The notes under the pieces are model-generated. The model did not search any database. It was not told where the DNA came from and was given only the letters and a program-made list of their open reading frames with translations. Shown piece after piece: positions 52,687 through 63,639 of a stretch of 64,000 nucleotides of DNA. The stretch's first letter is position 1; every line of letters begins with the position of its first letter. A program made the translations under genes and the position numbers. The stretch lies in contig NC_077224.1 in NCBI RefSeq assembly GCF_024763615.1, positions 5,252,795 through 5,316,794 of the forward strand. Reading direction: 5' to 3'. Source of the DNA: Phlebotomus papatasi (Eukaryota; Arthropoda; Insecta; Diptera; Psychodidae).

Positions 52687-55600
52687 TAGAGATCTGCGCA
52701 GGGGTAATCTTACGCGCAGCGCGCAGGGACGACGAAGGCGCACTTTTTTCGACTTGTGCGCAAGATTCACTGTTTGCGCGCAATTTCTTTTTCAATTCAA
52801 TTGAATTATATTATTTCTCCTCAAATCTTTGCTTAGTTGCGTCTGCCGCCGACTTACCACTACCGATCTCATCAGGTAAACGGCAGAAACTCTGAATCAT
52901 AGATCGTATGTGCCAGAAAATGTTGTGTGTATACAATAAAATTGATTTACAAACATTTTTAAATAATGGATTAATAGAGTTTCCAATATCTCGTGGCGTC
53001 GGAATGTGAGGAACAAGCAGATTGAGGGAGGAAGCTACAGCTTGACCGATGTGGCACGTGTTGCTGTCACTGGAAAGAAGATTAAGATGTGAATGCGGGA
53101 TTGATATGAAAGACCGGATTCGGGAAGCAGGACGAAGAGAGGCACACACAGAGGGTCCGAATGTAGCTCCGCCACCAAACAGCCCAAGGCCCAGCACAAG
53201 GATGATCCCTGGTCCTGCGCGCAAGCTCTGTTTTTGCGCGCAAACTGTTTTACGCGAAAAACATTTTATTTGAGACTGAAGAAGGTAATACCAACCAACA
53301 AAAAGGCTTCAGTTCCCGGTTTCCAGAAAAAGCGTTTAGTTTCTCTGTGGATTAGTCCTTTACACAGTATATTTTGCTCCGAAAAAAAGTGGCACGTTTG
53401 GGGAAAAATTAAGTATTAAGGAATGGTTTCACGGAATATTTTTTTGTTACTGGTATATACCTTATGTATAAATCGCCCTCCGCAATAACATTTTCCTTAA
53501 TATTGTCCCACAATCTGAATTATATCTGAAACGTACGACTTTTTTCGGAACTAAGGAAGTATTTAAATTTCTTTTACGAAAAAAAACTATATATTGGTTA
53601 AATAGCCCTATTTTAATTATGTATATTACGTCATTTTGTGTATTTCTTAAAAAAATGTTTTTAAATCGTTGAAAATATTAAGAAAATATAAGTATACGTT
53701 GCATTTACAATATCTAAGGCAAACACATTCTTATAAAACTATATAAGAATGTCTAAAAATATGTTCAGTTTTTGTCTCTAATAATAACATAAAATGTTTA
53801 ATAGATGGTTAGATTATTTCTCGAATGTTTTCCAAATGCACTTACTATCTTCATGTAATTTGGATAATTTTTAGAAATAACACAACTATAATTCAAAACT
53901 TTGTAAAATACCAGCGAAAATTTTTTTAAGCAAAACCCTCTTAGCATTAGAAAGTACAACGACTTATACGTAATATTTTTCATTAAAGTGAAGATTCACA
54001 TTCATTGGTTTTGTCAGAAAAATTTCTTAAATTTTTCAGCTATTTTTGTCTCTATCGTCCGTAGAGGTACGAAAAATATTGAACTTAGACAATGTTGTGT
54101 ATAAAATTCGCTCCCCTTCAACATAAAACGGTTAAATTGTGCATAAAACTCTCAATGCTTAAGCATAAAAGATTAATTAATCATTTTGCTGAAGCATGAA
54201 ACGGCTAGATAAACAGTCTCTGCTTGAGCAGTGTATTTTAGCAAAATCTTTACCATTATATGCTTAAGCTGTGCGAGTATTATTCACTATCTTAATTATT
54301 TTATACTAAGGTTGTGTAGGTTTTGCACACAATTTAGATTTTTTTTAAGCAGAAGCTATACAGTTTTAGTAGTGCACAATTTTAACCGTTTCATATTAAA
54401 GGAGAAGAAGATTTATAAGACTTTACACGGTTTGTGTTGAGGTAGTGCGGGATTTGTGCACAATTTCGACTGTACCACGTTTTCTGGTTGTTTCTGGAAA
54501 ATTTTTCAAATCTATCTAAACATTTCTAAAATAAGGTATTCTATTAATAAAATCATCCAAGAGGGTTTCTAGAATTGATCTTACGGAATTTCTAAAATTA
54601 GTCCTAATGCTACTCCCACAACTTTTAAATTTAGCGAAATTCAAACGATTAAAATTTTACCTCTTACACTTTTACACCTTTTACACTGCTATTGTCTACA
54701 TATAATTGTCTTTTTTGTCAAGTGCTATTGATTTATTTCTTTTTAAAAGAGTAAGAATTAATATTTCGATTAAAAACAGAGCTCTAACATTTTTCTTGCG
54801 GACAGATAAAATCAAGTAGAAGAGATCTGGGATGTTTGAGACATTTTTTCGTGTTTTCTCTTTGAAATATTATTTCAAGGGGTCAGTAAACTGTTTTAGA
54901 ATTTTTATTGCCCGTAGAATACCCATAAGTATTTACTTTAATAAAAGGATTCGATGGAGCTTAGAAAATAAATGGAATTTCTTGGAAGAAGGGAATGTTG
55001 AATGTGTAATTTTGTCCCTAACATCCTCGAACTTGGGCAAAGAGGGACAAGAATAAGGATATTCGTGGCGCGGTTTTTTTTCTGGCATAAAATTTGGAAT
55101 TTCTTGGAAAAGGGAATTTTGCAAAAGAATATCGTTGTCGCTCTTACTTTGACAGTCAAACGATCTATGCTTCATCCTTGGCTCCACCTAAGATTTCATA
55201 GAAAATGAAGTGACCAAACATGCCCACGTGTATTTTTGTCATTTAAAATATTAAAAATAGAGCATAATCTTTGTAACTTCTTTTCAAAATATTTTCCAAA
55301 AATAATTTGTAGAAAAATAACAGTTCCTAACATCTTCGGTCTCCCATATTTATTTATAACAACTGTCGACATAAATTTCTGTCTTCAAATTTTCTAAAAT
55401 CAAATCCATTTTTCTAAAATTAATGAACTTTTCTTCTAAATTCAATCATATTTATTATATATAGATATTGGGATTTATTAGCAGGATTTTTTAAAAAAAT
55501 AAATGAAATATATGATAAATCTCTTCTTATCCGCTATAGAATTGATTTCATCATCATCATAATTTTCAACCACTTATCGCTATCGGGGCGCGAGTTGGAC

Positions 55601-55796
55601 TGATTTTAAAAATAATTTATTAAATTAATAATAATATTAATTTATTATTAATTTGATTAATTAAAAAATGTAAAAGATAAATGCTGCTCGCATGAAAATG
55701 TTTGCTGCTGCGCGCACAAAATATACGTTGCGCGCTGCGTCGTAAAATCAGCTGCGCACAGCGCGCATAAATGCGCTGTAAGTACGCAGATCTTTA
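52687..55796. mobile_element. hAT-like non-autonomous element between ELMO and CSL4, 8-bp target duplication
   Basis: 3110 bp. The flanks are identical GTGTACAC (52679-52686 and 55797-55804), matching the nTnnnnAn target preference of hAT elements. Inverted ends are TAGAGATCTGCGCA and TACGCAGATCTTTA (inverted TAAAGATCTGCGTA), followed on each side by CG-rich blocks with CGCGCAGCGCGCA types. An open frame on the minus strand near 52811-53224 has no ATG start at its head and no hAT transposase or dimerisation motif, so the element is probably non-autonomous. Confidence 0.72.
54110..54470. repeat. Dispersed AAAACGGTTAAA / GTGCATAAAA repeat
   Basis: Loose units such as CATAAAACGGTTAAATTGTG, AGCATGAAACGGCTAG and TTAACCGTTTCATATTAAAG, of the same type as 49785-50010 and 63120-63380. 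It lies inside the hAT-like element. Confidence 0.55.
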
Positions 55797-55845
55797 GTGT
55801 ACACTCTGTTTACATTTTGCAATTTTGACCACAAATCCTCAGAAA

Positions 55846-56581
55846 ATGGACTCAAAACAGGACAATAAAGTGATTATTTGTGTTCCGGGTCAGAGATTGT
55901 GTGCTGCGGATGAGAATACAGTTGCTGGACATGGGACTTATGAGAGAGGAGGCTATATTTACACAGTTTTAACCGGAAGGGTTCATATTCGCAAGGAGAA
56001 AATGGTTTGTTTTGATTTTCAAAATTCTTGCAAATCCTTCTCTGAAATCCTCAATTTTCCAGACTCAGTTTATTGAAGTCAAGCCACTGGGGATGGAAAC
56101 AATCGTTCCAACTGTCGGAGATGTCGTGACAGCCAAGATAACCGTGGTAAATCAGAGATTTGCAAAATGCTTGATCTTCTGCGTTGGGCACAAAATTCTC
56201 AATAGAAACTACCGTGGAGTCCTGAAGAAAGAGGACATCAGGGCAGCAGAAAGGGACAGCGTGGAAGTTCAAAAATGCTTCCGTCCCGGAGACGTTATCC
56301 TTGCCAGAGTGGTATAGAAACCCATTATCAATTTTCTCCTTCCAAAATCTAACAATTTCCCCCATTTCCAGCTCCCACAGACAGAGCTGCATCATTATCA
56401 GCTGACGACAGCAGAGAACGAACTTGGAGTAGTGATGGCCATCTCCAAAAATGACTCATCCGGAGTTCCAATGGTTCCCATCAGCTGGGATGAGATGCAA
56501 TGTCCAGAAACACTAATCAAAGAACACAGAAAGGTAGCTCGGGTTGTTTCTGAAAATAATTGTCTCCCCTCATTGTCCTAA
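55846..56581 (+). CDS. Csl4: Exosome complex component CSL4 (EXOSC1), complete, three exons
   Basis: Cap subunit of the RNA exosome, the 3'-5' RNA decay machine of nucleus and cytoplasm. Exons 55846-56004, 56063-56311 and 56372-56581 join in phase 0 to 205 residues (about 195 in human). Seen: the N-terminal domain (VPGQRLCAADENTVAGHGTY, GYIYTVLTGRV), the S1 domain (PTVGDVVTAKITVVNQRFAK, YRGVLKKEDIRAAERDSVEV, CFRPGDVILARVV), and the C-terminal zinc-ribbon-like part (TTAENELGVVMAI, PMVPISWDEMQCP, EHRKVARV). A GT follows the Lys codon at 56531-56533, but reading through gives KVARV, conserved in the family, so no splice is used there. The start lies 42 bp from the edge of a hAT-like insertion. 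AATAAA at 56891 is the likely poly(A) signal. Confidence 0.95.
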
Positions 56582-56890
56582 AACAAAAAAAAAATACAAA
56601 TATTTTGGATTGATAAACCCTTTCAGCCAATTTTTCACAGTGTACCTTGTCATCCAGCCAGTTGTCACTTTTTCCACGGACGTCAGACACGCAAATATTT
56701 TCTCGGTCAATAGTTTTTTGTGTAAATGAATGGAAAAAGTTGTGAAAAGTGCATAATAGTGTGAGAAAAGTGTGATTTGTGACTTTTCCCAAAGAATTTA
56801 TTTGGTAAGTTGGTGAATGATGATGCAAAAAGTACTTTTTGTTGGAATATTGAAAATTCTGTGCTAAAAAGGGTTTAGTACTAAATTTGC

Positions 56891-56896
56891 AATAAA
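56891..56896 (+). terminator. Poly(A) signal of CSL4
   Basis: AATAAA 310 nt after the CSL4 stop; nearer canonical signals were not seen. Confidence 0.4.
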
Positions 56897-59378
56897 AGAC
56901 CCAGTAAAATTGCCACTGGGAAAATCTTCTGAATGTCCCAGGACGTGTCTGTCCCGATTTAAAATTTGATTCTAATCCTTTTCAGTTTATTTTGATCCTT
57001 TTTATATTTATTGATAATTTATAAAAAAGCGGTTTTCAAGCTTGGAATATTTTTTGTTTTTTTTTTTTAAATAAACTGTATTTTGTTTTTTTTTTTTAGT
57101 TTTTTAGTCACATGATTTTTTTTTATTTCTCCATGCATATTTTTAAAAAAAAGAGCAACGTGAAAAAAAAATTCGATATGAGATTCCGATTCCAATTAAT
57201 TAAAATAAATAATTTGAAACAACAATAATTTAGGGCAAGAGCTCATAATTTTGGACAGTTTCTAAATTTGGACACTTTGAGGATAAAATGGACACTGAAA
57301 ATAAATTAGTTAAAATTATAGATATTTCTTCCAATTTTTGATGAATAATGAATTCTATCTAAATATTTGTTCTCTTTAGAAGATTTTAACACTAAATTCG
57401 TTAAATTTTGAACATGATTTTAGTGAAAATTGCTTTGTTGAGACTTCAGTGTGAGCAATTGCCTACGAAAAATATGACAGAACTTTGTATTTATGCACAA
57501 CGCACAAATAACTTTTGTTTAGTAAACATGTTTTTGACATTTCAATGAGAGTGCGAGTGAGATCTAGATATATTCATTGCCGCTCTGAATATGGATAATA
57601 GGGCCCCATGTAATAAATTGGGGCTCTATTCTTCTTATAAAACATTGAACTCTATTTGACATTTCAAAGTTAGGTTATAATTCGTTCTTTTCTAGATTTC
57701 AACCATGTTTTGAATTGTTTTCACTGGTTTTTCGTCACTATATGTTGGAAAATCACTTGCTTTAACTAATTTGAATGTTATTTTTACACAAAAAAAACTT
57801 AAGAAATTAGCGAAAAACTAAGAAAATGTGGGAGAATCCCGCATGCAAACAATCGAGAATTGAAAACTCGCACACTAACGCACAACCACATCAGCAGACT
57901 GTCATACACGCTCACTTCCCTATCCATATTCAGAACAGCAATGGTGCGATAGAGTAGGATATACTTTTGGAAAACAATAAAGAAAGGAAGGAGTAGTGAA
58001 TTTTGATTTTATGAAATATTCTTGATCCAAAAGATGGGCCGGAGGCATTATTGACCATTTTGAATTATTTGCTGATCAAATTTAATTTTTTACTAATCAT
58101 TTCGAATTTTCATGAATTTTAAATTTCATTTAAAATTTTCAATGTGTTTTTTTTTTTAAATAAAATAGGCAGAGAAATTTTAAATATTTGTCGTACTTTT
58201 AGTTAGGGGAAGATTTTGAAGGTTCGTATTAAAAACGGAGCCCAAGATTTAAGATTTTTTAATGAATGCCACACAAACTGAATCAATTATATCACTATAT
58301 CAAAAAAATCTCTTACTTATTGGTTTCATAATTTTGCCTCACAAAATTCCTGGAAGTCCTTGGATTTTCCTCTACAGGAAAATGAAAATGTGCGGCAGTT
58401 TTTGCGAATGTGCCCTGGTTAACTCAGCTTCGTACCACTTTTTCCCACCTCTGTAGGCCTTATTTTCCCCGAAAACATTACACCGGACACAAAAATTTGG
58501 GAATCACTACTTAGTCACTACTACTACGGGAATCACTACTACTACGACGGTGGCCGCTATCACACAAACATTGAATTCTTTGTACACCCATATCTCTGTC
58601 TAAATTTTTGCTTTCAAGAGTTCTAGCTCAAAAGCAGTACTTGAAATAAATAAATAAATAAAAAATAAAAAATAAATAAAAACAGATGCAAGGGATCCCT
58701 TCAACTTCAAGTCAGTCATAGAGAACCCAGACAACTCTCAGCTACCGGTTCATCACTGTCATTGTCATTAGATCGAAAAATAATAATCACTGTGTTATAA
58801 AACGTATGAGGTTCTAGTCGAGGAAATTCCTCTAGATCCTAAACTTGAAGCTTCGGCACATAAAGTATCTGTAACAATAACAAGGGCTAGGATTGTGTAG
58901 GAAGCAGACAACCATAAAAAAGCAAACTGGACGTTCTTAGGAAAAGTCTAGCCAGACTCGTTCAAATAAAAACGGAACGCCTGGCATAGAGAAGAGAAAA
59001 TGAGATGATTGAATGGGAAAAGTTTGGGAACTCCTTGGCGAGCCCTACCTTTAACAATTTCTAAAAATAAGAAATGGATATACATAAGGGTACAAAGGAT
59101 TATTTCTCGCTAATACCAACGATTTTAACTGCTCGAACTCCAAGAGAGAGCAGTTTCCACAATCTTTGTTGAACTATAATATTTAGTGAATAAATTCAGT
59201 TTAGATTTTTAATTCATCAAAATTTTACCTTCTTCTGAAATAGTACATCTTTTCGAAGTATGACTGAATATAAGTATTTTTTGTTGAAATAAAAAAAAAA
59301 AGTTGTATTTATTGTGTTCCTAATGTATTAGCGTATTACCCTCGTTATACTGCCTCTGCATCCTTAAATTTTCTAATA

Positions 59379-59708
59379 CAGTAGAGTTCCTCAAACTTGA
59401 ACATTTGGGGGGTATATATGACATTTCTCACTCCTCAAATTTGAACAATATTTTCAAAAACGTAACAGAATTCATGTGAAATCCACTTTCCGTAAATTAA
59501 GATAAACAACTTTAGAGAATATATCAATGTAATTTATTGTGAAATAAATGGAATTTGTTGCGGAAGTTAATATAAAACGATAATATTGAGGAAATACCAG
59601 AGGAAAATGGCACTCCGCGCAAAACTTTCTTCACATAACCTCAAATTTTACATTTTGAACTCAACTGTCGTTTAAATTTGTGGAGTTCAAATTTGAGGAA
59701 CTCTACTG
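59379..59708. mobile_element. Tc1/mariner-like MITE C4b, uninterrupted copy, TA target site
   Basis: 330 bp flanked by TA (59377-59378, 59709-59710) with inverted ends CAGTAGAGTTCCTCAAACTT / AAATTTGAGGAACTCTACTG. It serves as the empty-site reference for C4a. Confidence 0.85.
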
Positions 59709-59950
59709 TAAATTAAAAAATCTTCCATGGCTTTAGTGCTTTTCAAACAAGTTTCAAAACGCAAATATAGATTTCAAAGCACCTCGAGACCACCTTTGAA
59801 ATCTTTATGAAAAATAAAAAATATTGAGGTTAGAATCACCTTGAAATCTTGATTGGAGAATACCAAAACTTTATATTTATCTTTATTTCTTTATATTTAT
59901 CTTTATCTTTATTCGCAGAATAGAGCCCTTAGTTAGACAAAAAAAGATTA

Positions 59951-60632
59951 ATGGCTTCGGCTTACCTTTTAGATCAGGAAAATTTCATTAAGTCGAAATT
60001 AGAATAGCTTTCTTTCTTACATGCTTTGCAAACATTATCTCATTCTGTCGCACTCTTCTTCTTCATTTAAACATCGCAACAAATTCAATTTAGCTCAATC
60101 GAATTTGGAGAACGAAAGAGTGACATAGATATATGCAATAAGAAAAGTGTACCAAATTTCGGCATAGTTGCATGCAAGCGTCGAAGTCTCAAGTTTGAAA
60201 TGTTATATTTTAAATACAAATTGATTTTTTTTATTCTTTCTTTTGTAAGAGTGTTGCTTGGAACCTTGTAAAGAGTTTACCGTCTTTATTTACTCTAAAA
60301 TCATTCTTATACATTTTAAAATGTAGAAATAGCTTTGGTGGCCTATTTCGGCCATCTTCATTCTCATAGTTCCTTGCCCTTCGGGAATTCTTCCAATGTC
60401 TTTTTCACGTCATATCGTTCGTCGAAGTGACATTTTTGTTATTTTTTGCATTGTATAATCTATCAAGAATGCAGAAACTAAAAATACATGGATATTTGAC
60501 GAAGAGAAATAGTGGCCGAAATTGCAAACTGACCGAAATTTGGTACACTTACCCTAAGTTTGGAAAAGAAATTTATGTGAATTTTGATTTCATAAATTTT
60601 TCCTTATTTAAAAAATGTGTGTCGGAGCCATG
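59951..60632. mobile_element. Foldback MITE Q3 containing element R2
   Basis: Q-family ends GGCTTCGGCTTACCTTTTAG and AAAATGTGTGTCGGAGCCAT. R2 occupies about 60142-60557 with inverted ends AAGTGTACCAAATTTCGGC and AAATTTGGTACACTTACCC. Confidence 0.65.
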
Positions 60633-60669
60633 AAAAAATTATTTATTATTTTTTTTTTAATTTCTCAAA

Positions 60670-60788
60670 ATATTCCAGGGCTTAGCAGCCTTGTTCAGCA
60701 GCAATATTAACACGACGCTCCATTTGGAGGTAACAATGACTCAGCTTCTTAATAATTTATTGATGAAAATTTATTATTTAAGAGCCCG
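60670..60788 (+). other. Two candidate terminal exons of an unidentified plus-strand gene
   Basis: A CCAG acceptor precedes 60679; the stretch to a GAG/GTAACA donor at about 60729 is open in one frame only (GLAALFSSNINTTLHLE). A second AAG acceptor is followed by AGCCCGGATCAGTTTTAG, which would end the protein in SPDQF. No upstream exon was found and the family is not recognised. It could equally be 5' UTR exons of the DnaJ gene that starts at 60835. Confidence 0.2.
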
Positions 60789-60834
60789 GATCAGTTTTAG
60801 GTAGAGAAATCTCTTATAGGAAAGCAACTGTACG

Positions 60835-61670
60835 ATGGAAGGGAATCGGGATGAGGCTTATCGTTGTGTAGAGATTGCTCGGAATGCTCTGGCCGAGGGA
60901 AAATTGGAGCGAGCTGAGAAGTTTCTCCTGAAAGCTGAGCGCCTGTATGAGACCAAAGATGCCAAGGAATTGCTGGAGAAACTCAAGGGGTACAACAAAG
61001 AGAATCGTCCGTCAACTGAAGAATCCTCCTCAGGACCTTACATGCGTCACGAGAAGAAATCCTCCAGCAAGGCTGAGTCAGCAAAAGCAACTGAAGCAGA
61101 GTACACGAGTGATCAGTTGGAGGCAGTGAAGAAGATTAAGAAGTGCAAGGATTACTATGAGGTGCTCGGTGTGTCCAAGGATGCCACAGATTCGGAGATT
61201 AAGAAGGCATACAAGAAATTGGCATTACAGCTGCATCCGGACAAGAATAAGGCACCAGGAGCCGTGGAGGCTTTCAAGGCCGTGGGAAAATGCTGCGGCA
61301 ATTCTGACGGATGCCGAAAAAGAGGAAATCTTACGATTTGTACGGGGAGCAGAGTCATTCGGGACGTGCTGAGCACGCTGCCCACAATTACAGTAGTTTT
61401 CCAATTTGGCGGATACTCACGTGGATTTGACTCAGAGTACACGCCAGAGGAGATCTTCTCCATGTTCTTCGGCGGTGGCTTTCCACAGCAGAATGTCTAC
61501 ATGAGGCAGCGCAGGTATCAGCGAGCTGGGGACAATCAACATGGACAGAGGGAGCAGCAGAACAGCTACGCAGCCTTGATCAATCTTCTGCCAATTCTCC
61601 TGCTCATCATGCTGTCCTTGATGTCATCCTTCTTCATCTCAGATCCCATCTACAGTCTGCAACCAAACCA
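60835..61670 (+). CDS. DnaJ homolog of the DNAJB12/DNAJB14 type, first exon(s), with a +1,+1,+1 shifted stretch; runs off right edge
   Basis: ER-membrane Hsp40 co-chaperone facing the cytosol. Exon 60835-61670 ends at GTAAGT in phase 2; reading on gives an immediate TAA. Seen: an N-terminal helical stretch typical of these proteins (RDEAYRCVEIARNALAEGKL), a linker, a J domain (KDYYEVLGVSKDATDSEIKK) with HPD at 134-136, a Gly/Phe region (FSMFFGGGFP) and one membrane helix (LINLLPILLLIMLSLMSSFF) followed by PIYSLQP. Between about 61284 and 61407 the frame encodes an unrelated peptide (GKCCGNSDGC...). A base fewer in the A run near 61290, one fewer in the A run near 61317 and one fewer in the T run near 61399 would each return family-like sequence (for example NAAAILTDAEK). 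Together the three extra bases keep the frame open. Base-calling errors or real drift are both possible. The C-terminal domain is outside the window. Confidence 0.85.
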
Positions 61671-61788
61671 GTAAGTACATGAAAAAAAAATTAACATAAA
61701 AAAGCATTATCAAATTTTCTACATCGTCGCTTGCATCAGCTATTGACGTACTTGAAATATTATGGGCGATTTTCTGAATTCCCTTTTA

Positions 61789-62017
61789 CAGTAGACTCTC
61801 AATTGGGCATTTTGAGCGAAATGTCATCCGGTTTATCATAGATTTGGACGTCAAAGCCTTTGTAAATTCCACAAAAAGCGCTCAATTATAAAGAATCACG
61901 ATAAAATAGGAAGAACTACAGCGAATTTGAGCAAATTAGCTTCATAATTAAATGTGAAAATTGTCAACAAAATTTGTCGCCCGATTGAAAAAGAGCCGAT
62001 TGAGTGAGAGTCTACTG
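61789..62017. mobile_element. Tc1/mariner-like MITE C5, TA target site
   Basis: 229 bp flanked by TA (61787-61788, 62018-62019), ends CAGTAGACTCTCAATTGGGC and CCGATTGAGTGAGAGTCTACTG in part inverted. Shares its tip with C1 and C3. Confidence 0.78.
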
Positions 62018-62358
62018 TAATAAGAAAAATGGTTTTTTTCCAAAGTATGAAAATTAAAAAAAAAATGAAAACTTAATTGAATTGAAGAAAATATTATTTT
62101 ATATATTTTTTTTAATTAAAAATTTCCAGAAATTTAAGCTAGAATTGAAAAAAAAATTATTATGACAGAATCCTTTTACTCGAATTAAAATTATAAAATA
62201 TATCCAATATCCAACTGCCTATTTTGTAAACATCTTATTTTGAAATTTGAAGTTATGTTCGGCTTAAACTTTAAATTTAGGTTACTTTGTGGCGAAAATT
62301 CCGAAAAATCAAAATTAAATCCAAATGTAGGGTTAAAAATGGGGGTAATTTGGAACCT

Positions 62359-62624
62359 TTTGGCTCCGGCACACCTTTTAGATCAGGAAAATTTCATGAA
62401 GTCAAAATTCGAAACCCTTTCTTTCTCACATGTTTTGCATATGACTATCTCATTCTTTTGCATACCATATTCGATTGAGCTAAATTGAATTTATTGCGAT
62501 GTTTTAAGAGAAGAAGAAGAGTGCGAAAGAATAAGATAGACATATGCAAAACATGTGAGAAATAAAGGGTTTCGAATTTCGACTTCATGAAATTTTACTG
62601 ATCTAAAAGACGTGCCGGAGCCAT
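62359..62624. mobile_element. Foldback MITE Q4, intact
   Basis: Nearly a complete hairpin: TGGCTCCGGCACACCTTTTA, GATCAGGAAAATTTCATGAA and GTTTTGCATATGACTATC on the left pair with GATAGACATATGCAAAAC, TTCATGAAATTTTACTGATC and TAAAAGACGTGCCGGAGCCA on the right, with a centre AATTGAATTTATTGCGATG. Best reference copy of the family in the window. Confidence 0.78.
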
Positions 62625-63119
62625 TTGGAACATTTGAGATTTGCTCCCTGTTTCAAATGGGCAAAGGGAAATCAAAAGAAAGAAGAAGAGGAACAGTTTT
62701 TCTTCGTGTTTTTTTTCTTTTGCACATCTAAAACAGTGAGTAAATCACAAAATTACAAATTAAAAATAGTTGTAAATTACCCGATTTACCCTAAAACGAT
62801 CGGTTTTTGTTTCTCTGTTGAGATTAAGAAGTCTGGGACACTTAAGAAAGTGAAAGTCTAACCACTGACAATAAAATTATTTAAGAAAAAGTAATAACAT
62901 TTATCCAAAAATTCAAACTAAAAGAAAGTGCTTCAAATTGAAGAGTTGATCAAGAATTATTTAACTGTTTTTGTGTATTGAAAAAGCCAATCAAAACTCC
63001 AGGAGGGCAGGAAAAAGTAAAGGCTTTGTGTTTTTAATACCGGGGTGTTAAAACACACAACGCAAAAAATAAAGCCGCAATATATATTTTTAAATAAATC
63101 TTTATTAAAAAACGATCAT

Positions 63120-63380
63120 AATTGTGCATAAAACTCGCACTACTTAAGTTAAACTCGCACTACTTTAACCATAGAACCGACACTGCTTCACCATAAAACG
63201 GTCAATATTATTTTCAAATCCCGCAGGACTTAAGCTTAAAATGATTTCATCTGTATGTAATACACTCATAGCTTTAACACGAAAAAGGTTAAAATTGCAA
63301 ATAAAGAGCGCACAGTTTCAGCACAAAACTGTTAAAATTGAATATAAAATCCTCACAGCTTTCGAACGAAACGTTTAGAA
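63120..63380. repeat. Dispersed AAAACGGTCAA / CACAGCTTTA repeat
   Basis: Five or six loose units such as TGCATAAAACTCGCACTACT, CATAAAACGGTCAATATT and AGCACAAAACTGTTAAAATTG, the same family as 49785-50010 and 54110-54470. Confidence 0.5.
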
Positions 63381-63639
63381 ATTTGGAATCGTTCTTCTTG
63401 GATTCTGTGCAGATTTTATTAAAAATCGATATAATAAAATAATTTCTGCGTGAATTTTTCTTTAATACATTAGTCTCATATTAATAATAAAGCACGATGG
63501 GTTTTGGAATATTATCACAGAAACATTCATTACCAAAGAATCAGTGTGAGCAAGGAGACAATAATTCTCTTCATGAACATTGTTTTCTGGAATATGATGT
63601 AAAAAAAAATATTTTGTAAAAATGTTCGTAAATGTTTGT

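Larger units (their letters stand above)
56582..60669. other. Intergenic region between CSL4 and the DnaJ gene
   Basis: Mostly AT-rich. A/T-rich tails near 58640-58680 precede a segment at 58685-59060 that may be retroelement-derived (contains ATGAGATGATTGAATGGG and AACTCCTTGGCGAGCCC). The block TGCTCGAACTCCAAGAGAGA at 59122 is the inverted partner of one at 43130. MITE C4b and foldback Q3 follow. A 64-residue frame at 58262 is not convincing. Confidence 0.45.

Noticed and set aside
52811..53224. 137-residue minus-strand open frame in the hAT-like element, considered as a transposase fragment
   Set aside because: It has no ATG at its head and no hAT motifs; composition follows the CG-rich element end.
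56531..56539. Possible splice donor AAG/GTAGCT at the end of CSL4 exon 3
   Set aside because: Reading through encodes KVARV, conserved at this place in CSL4 proteins, before a natural stop.
58262..58456. 64-residue open frame between CSL4 and DnaJ
   Set aside because: No similarity recognised, no splice or poly(A) context.
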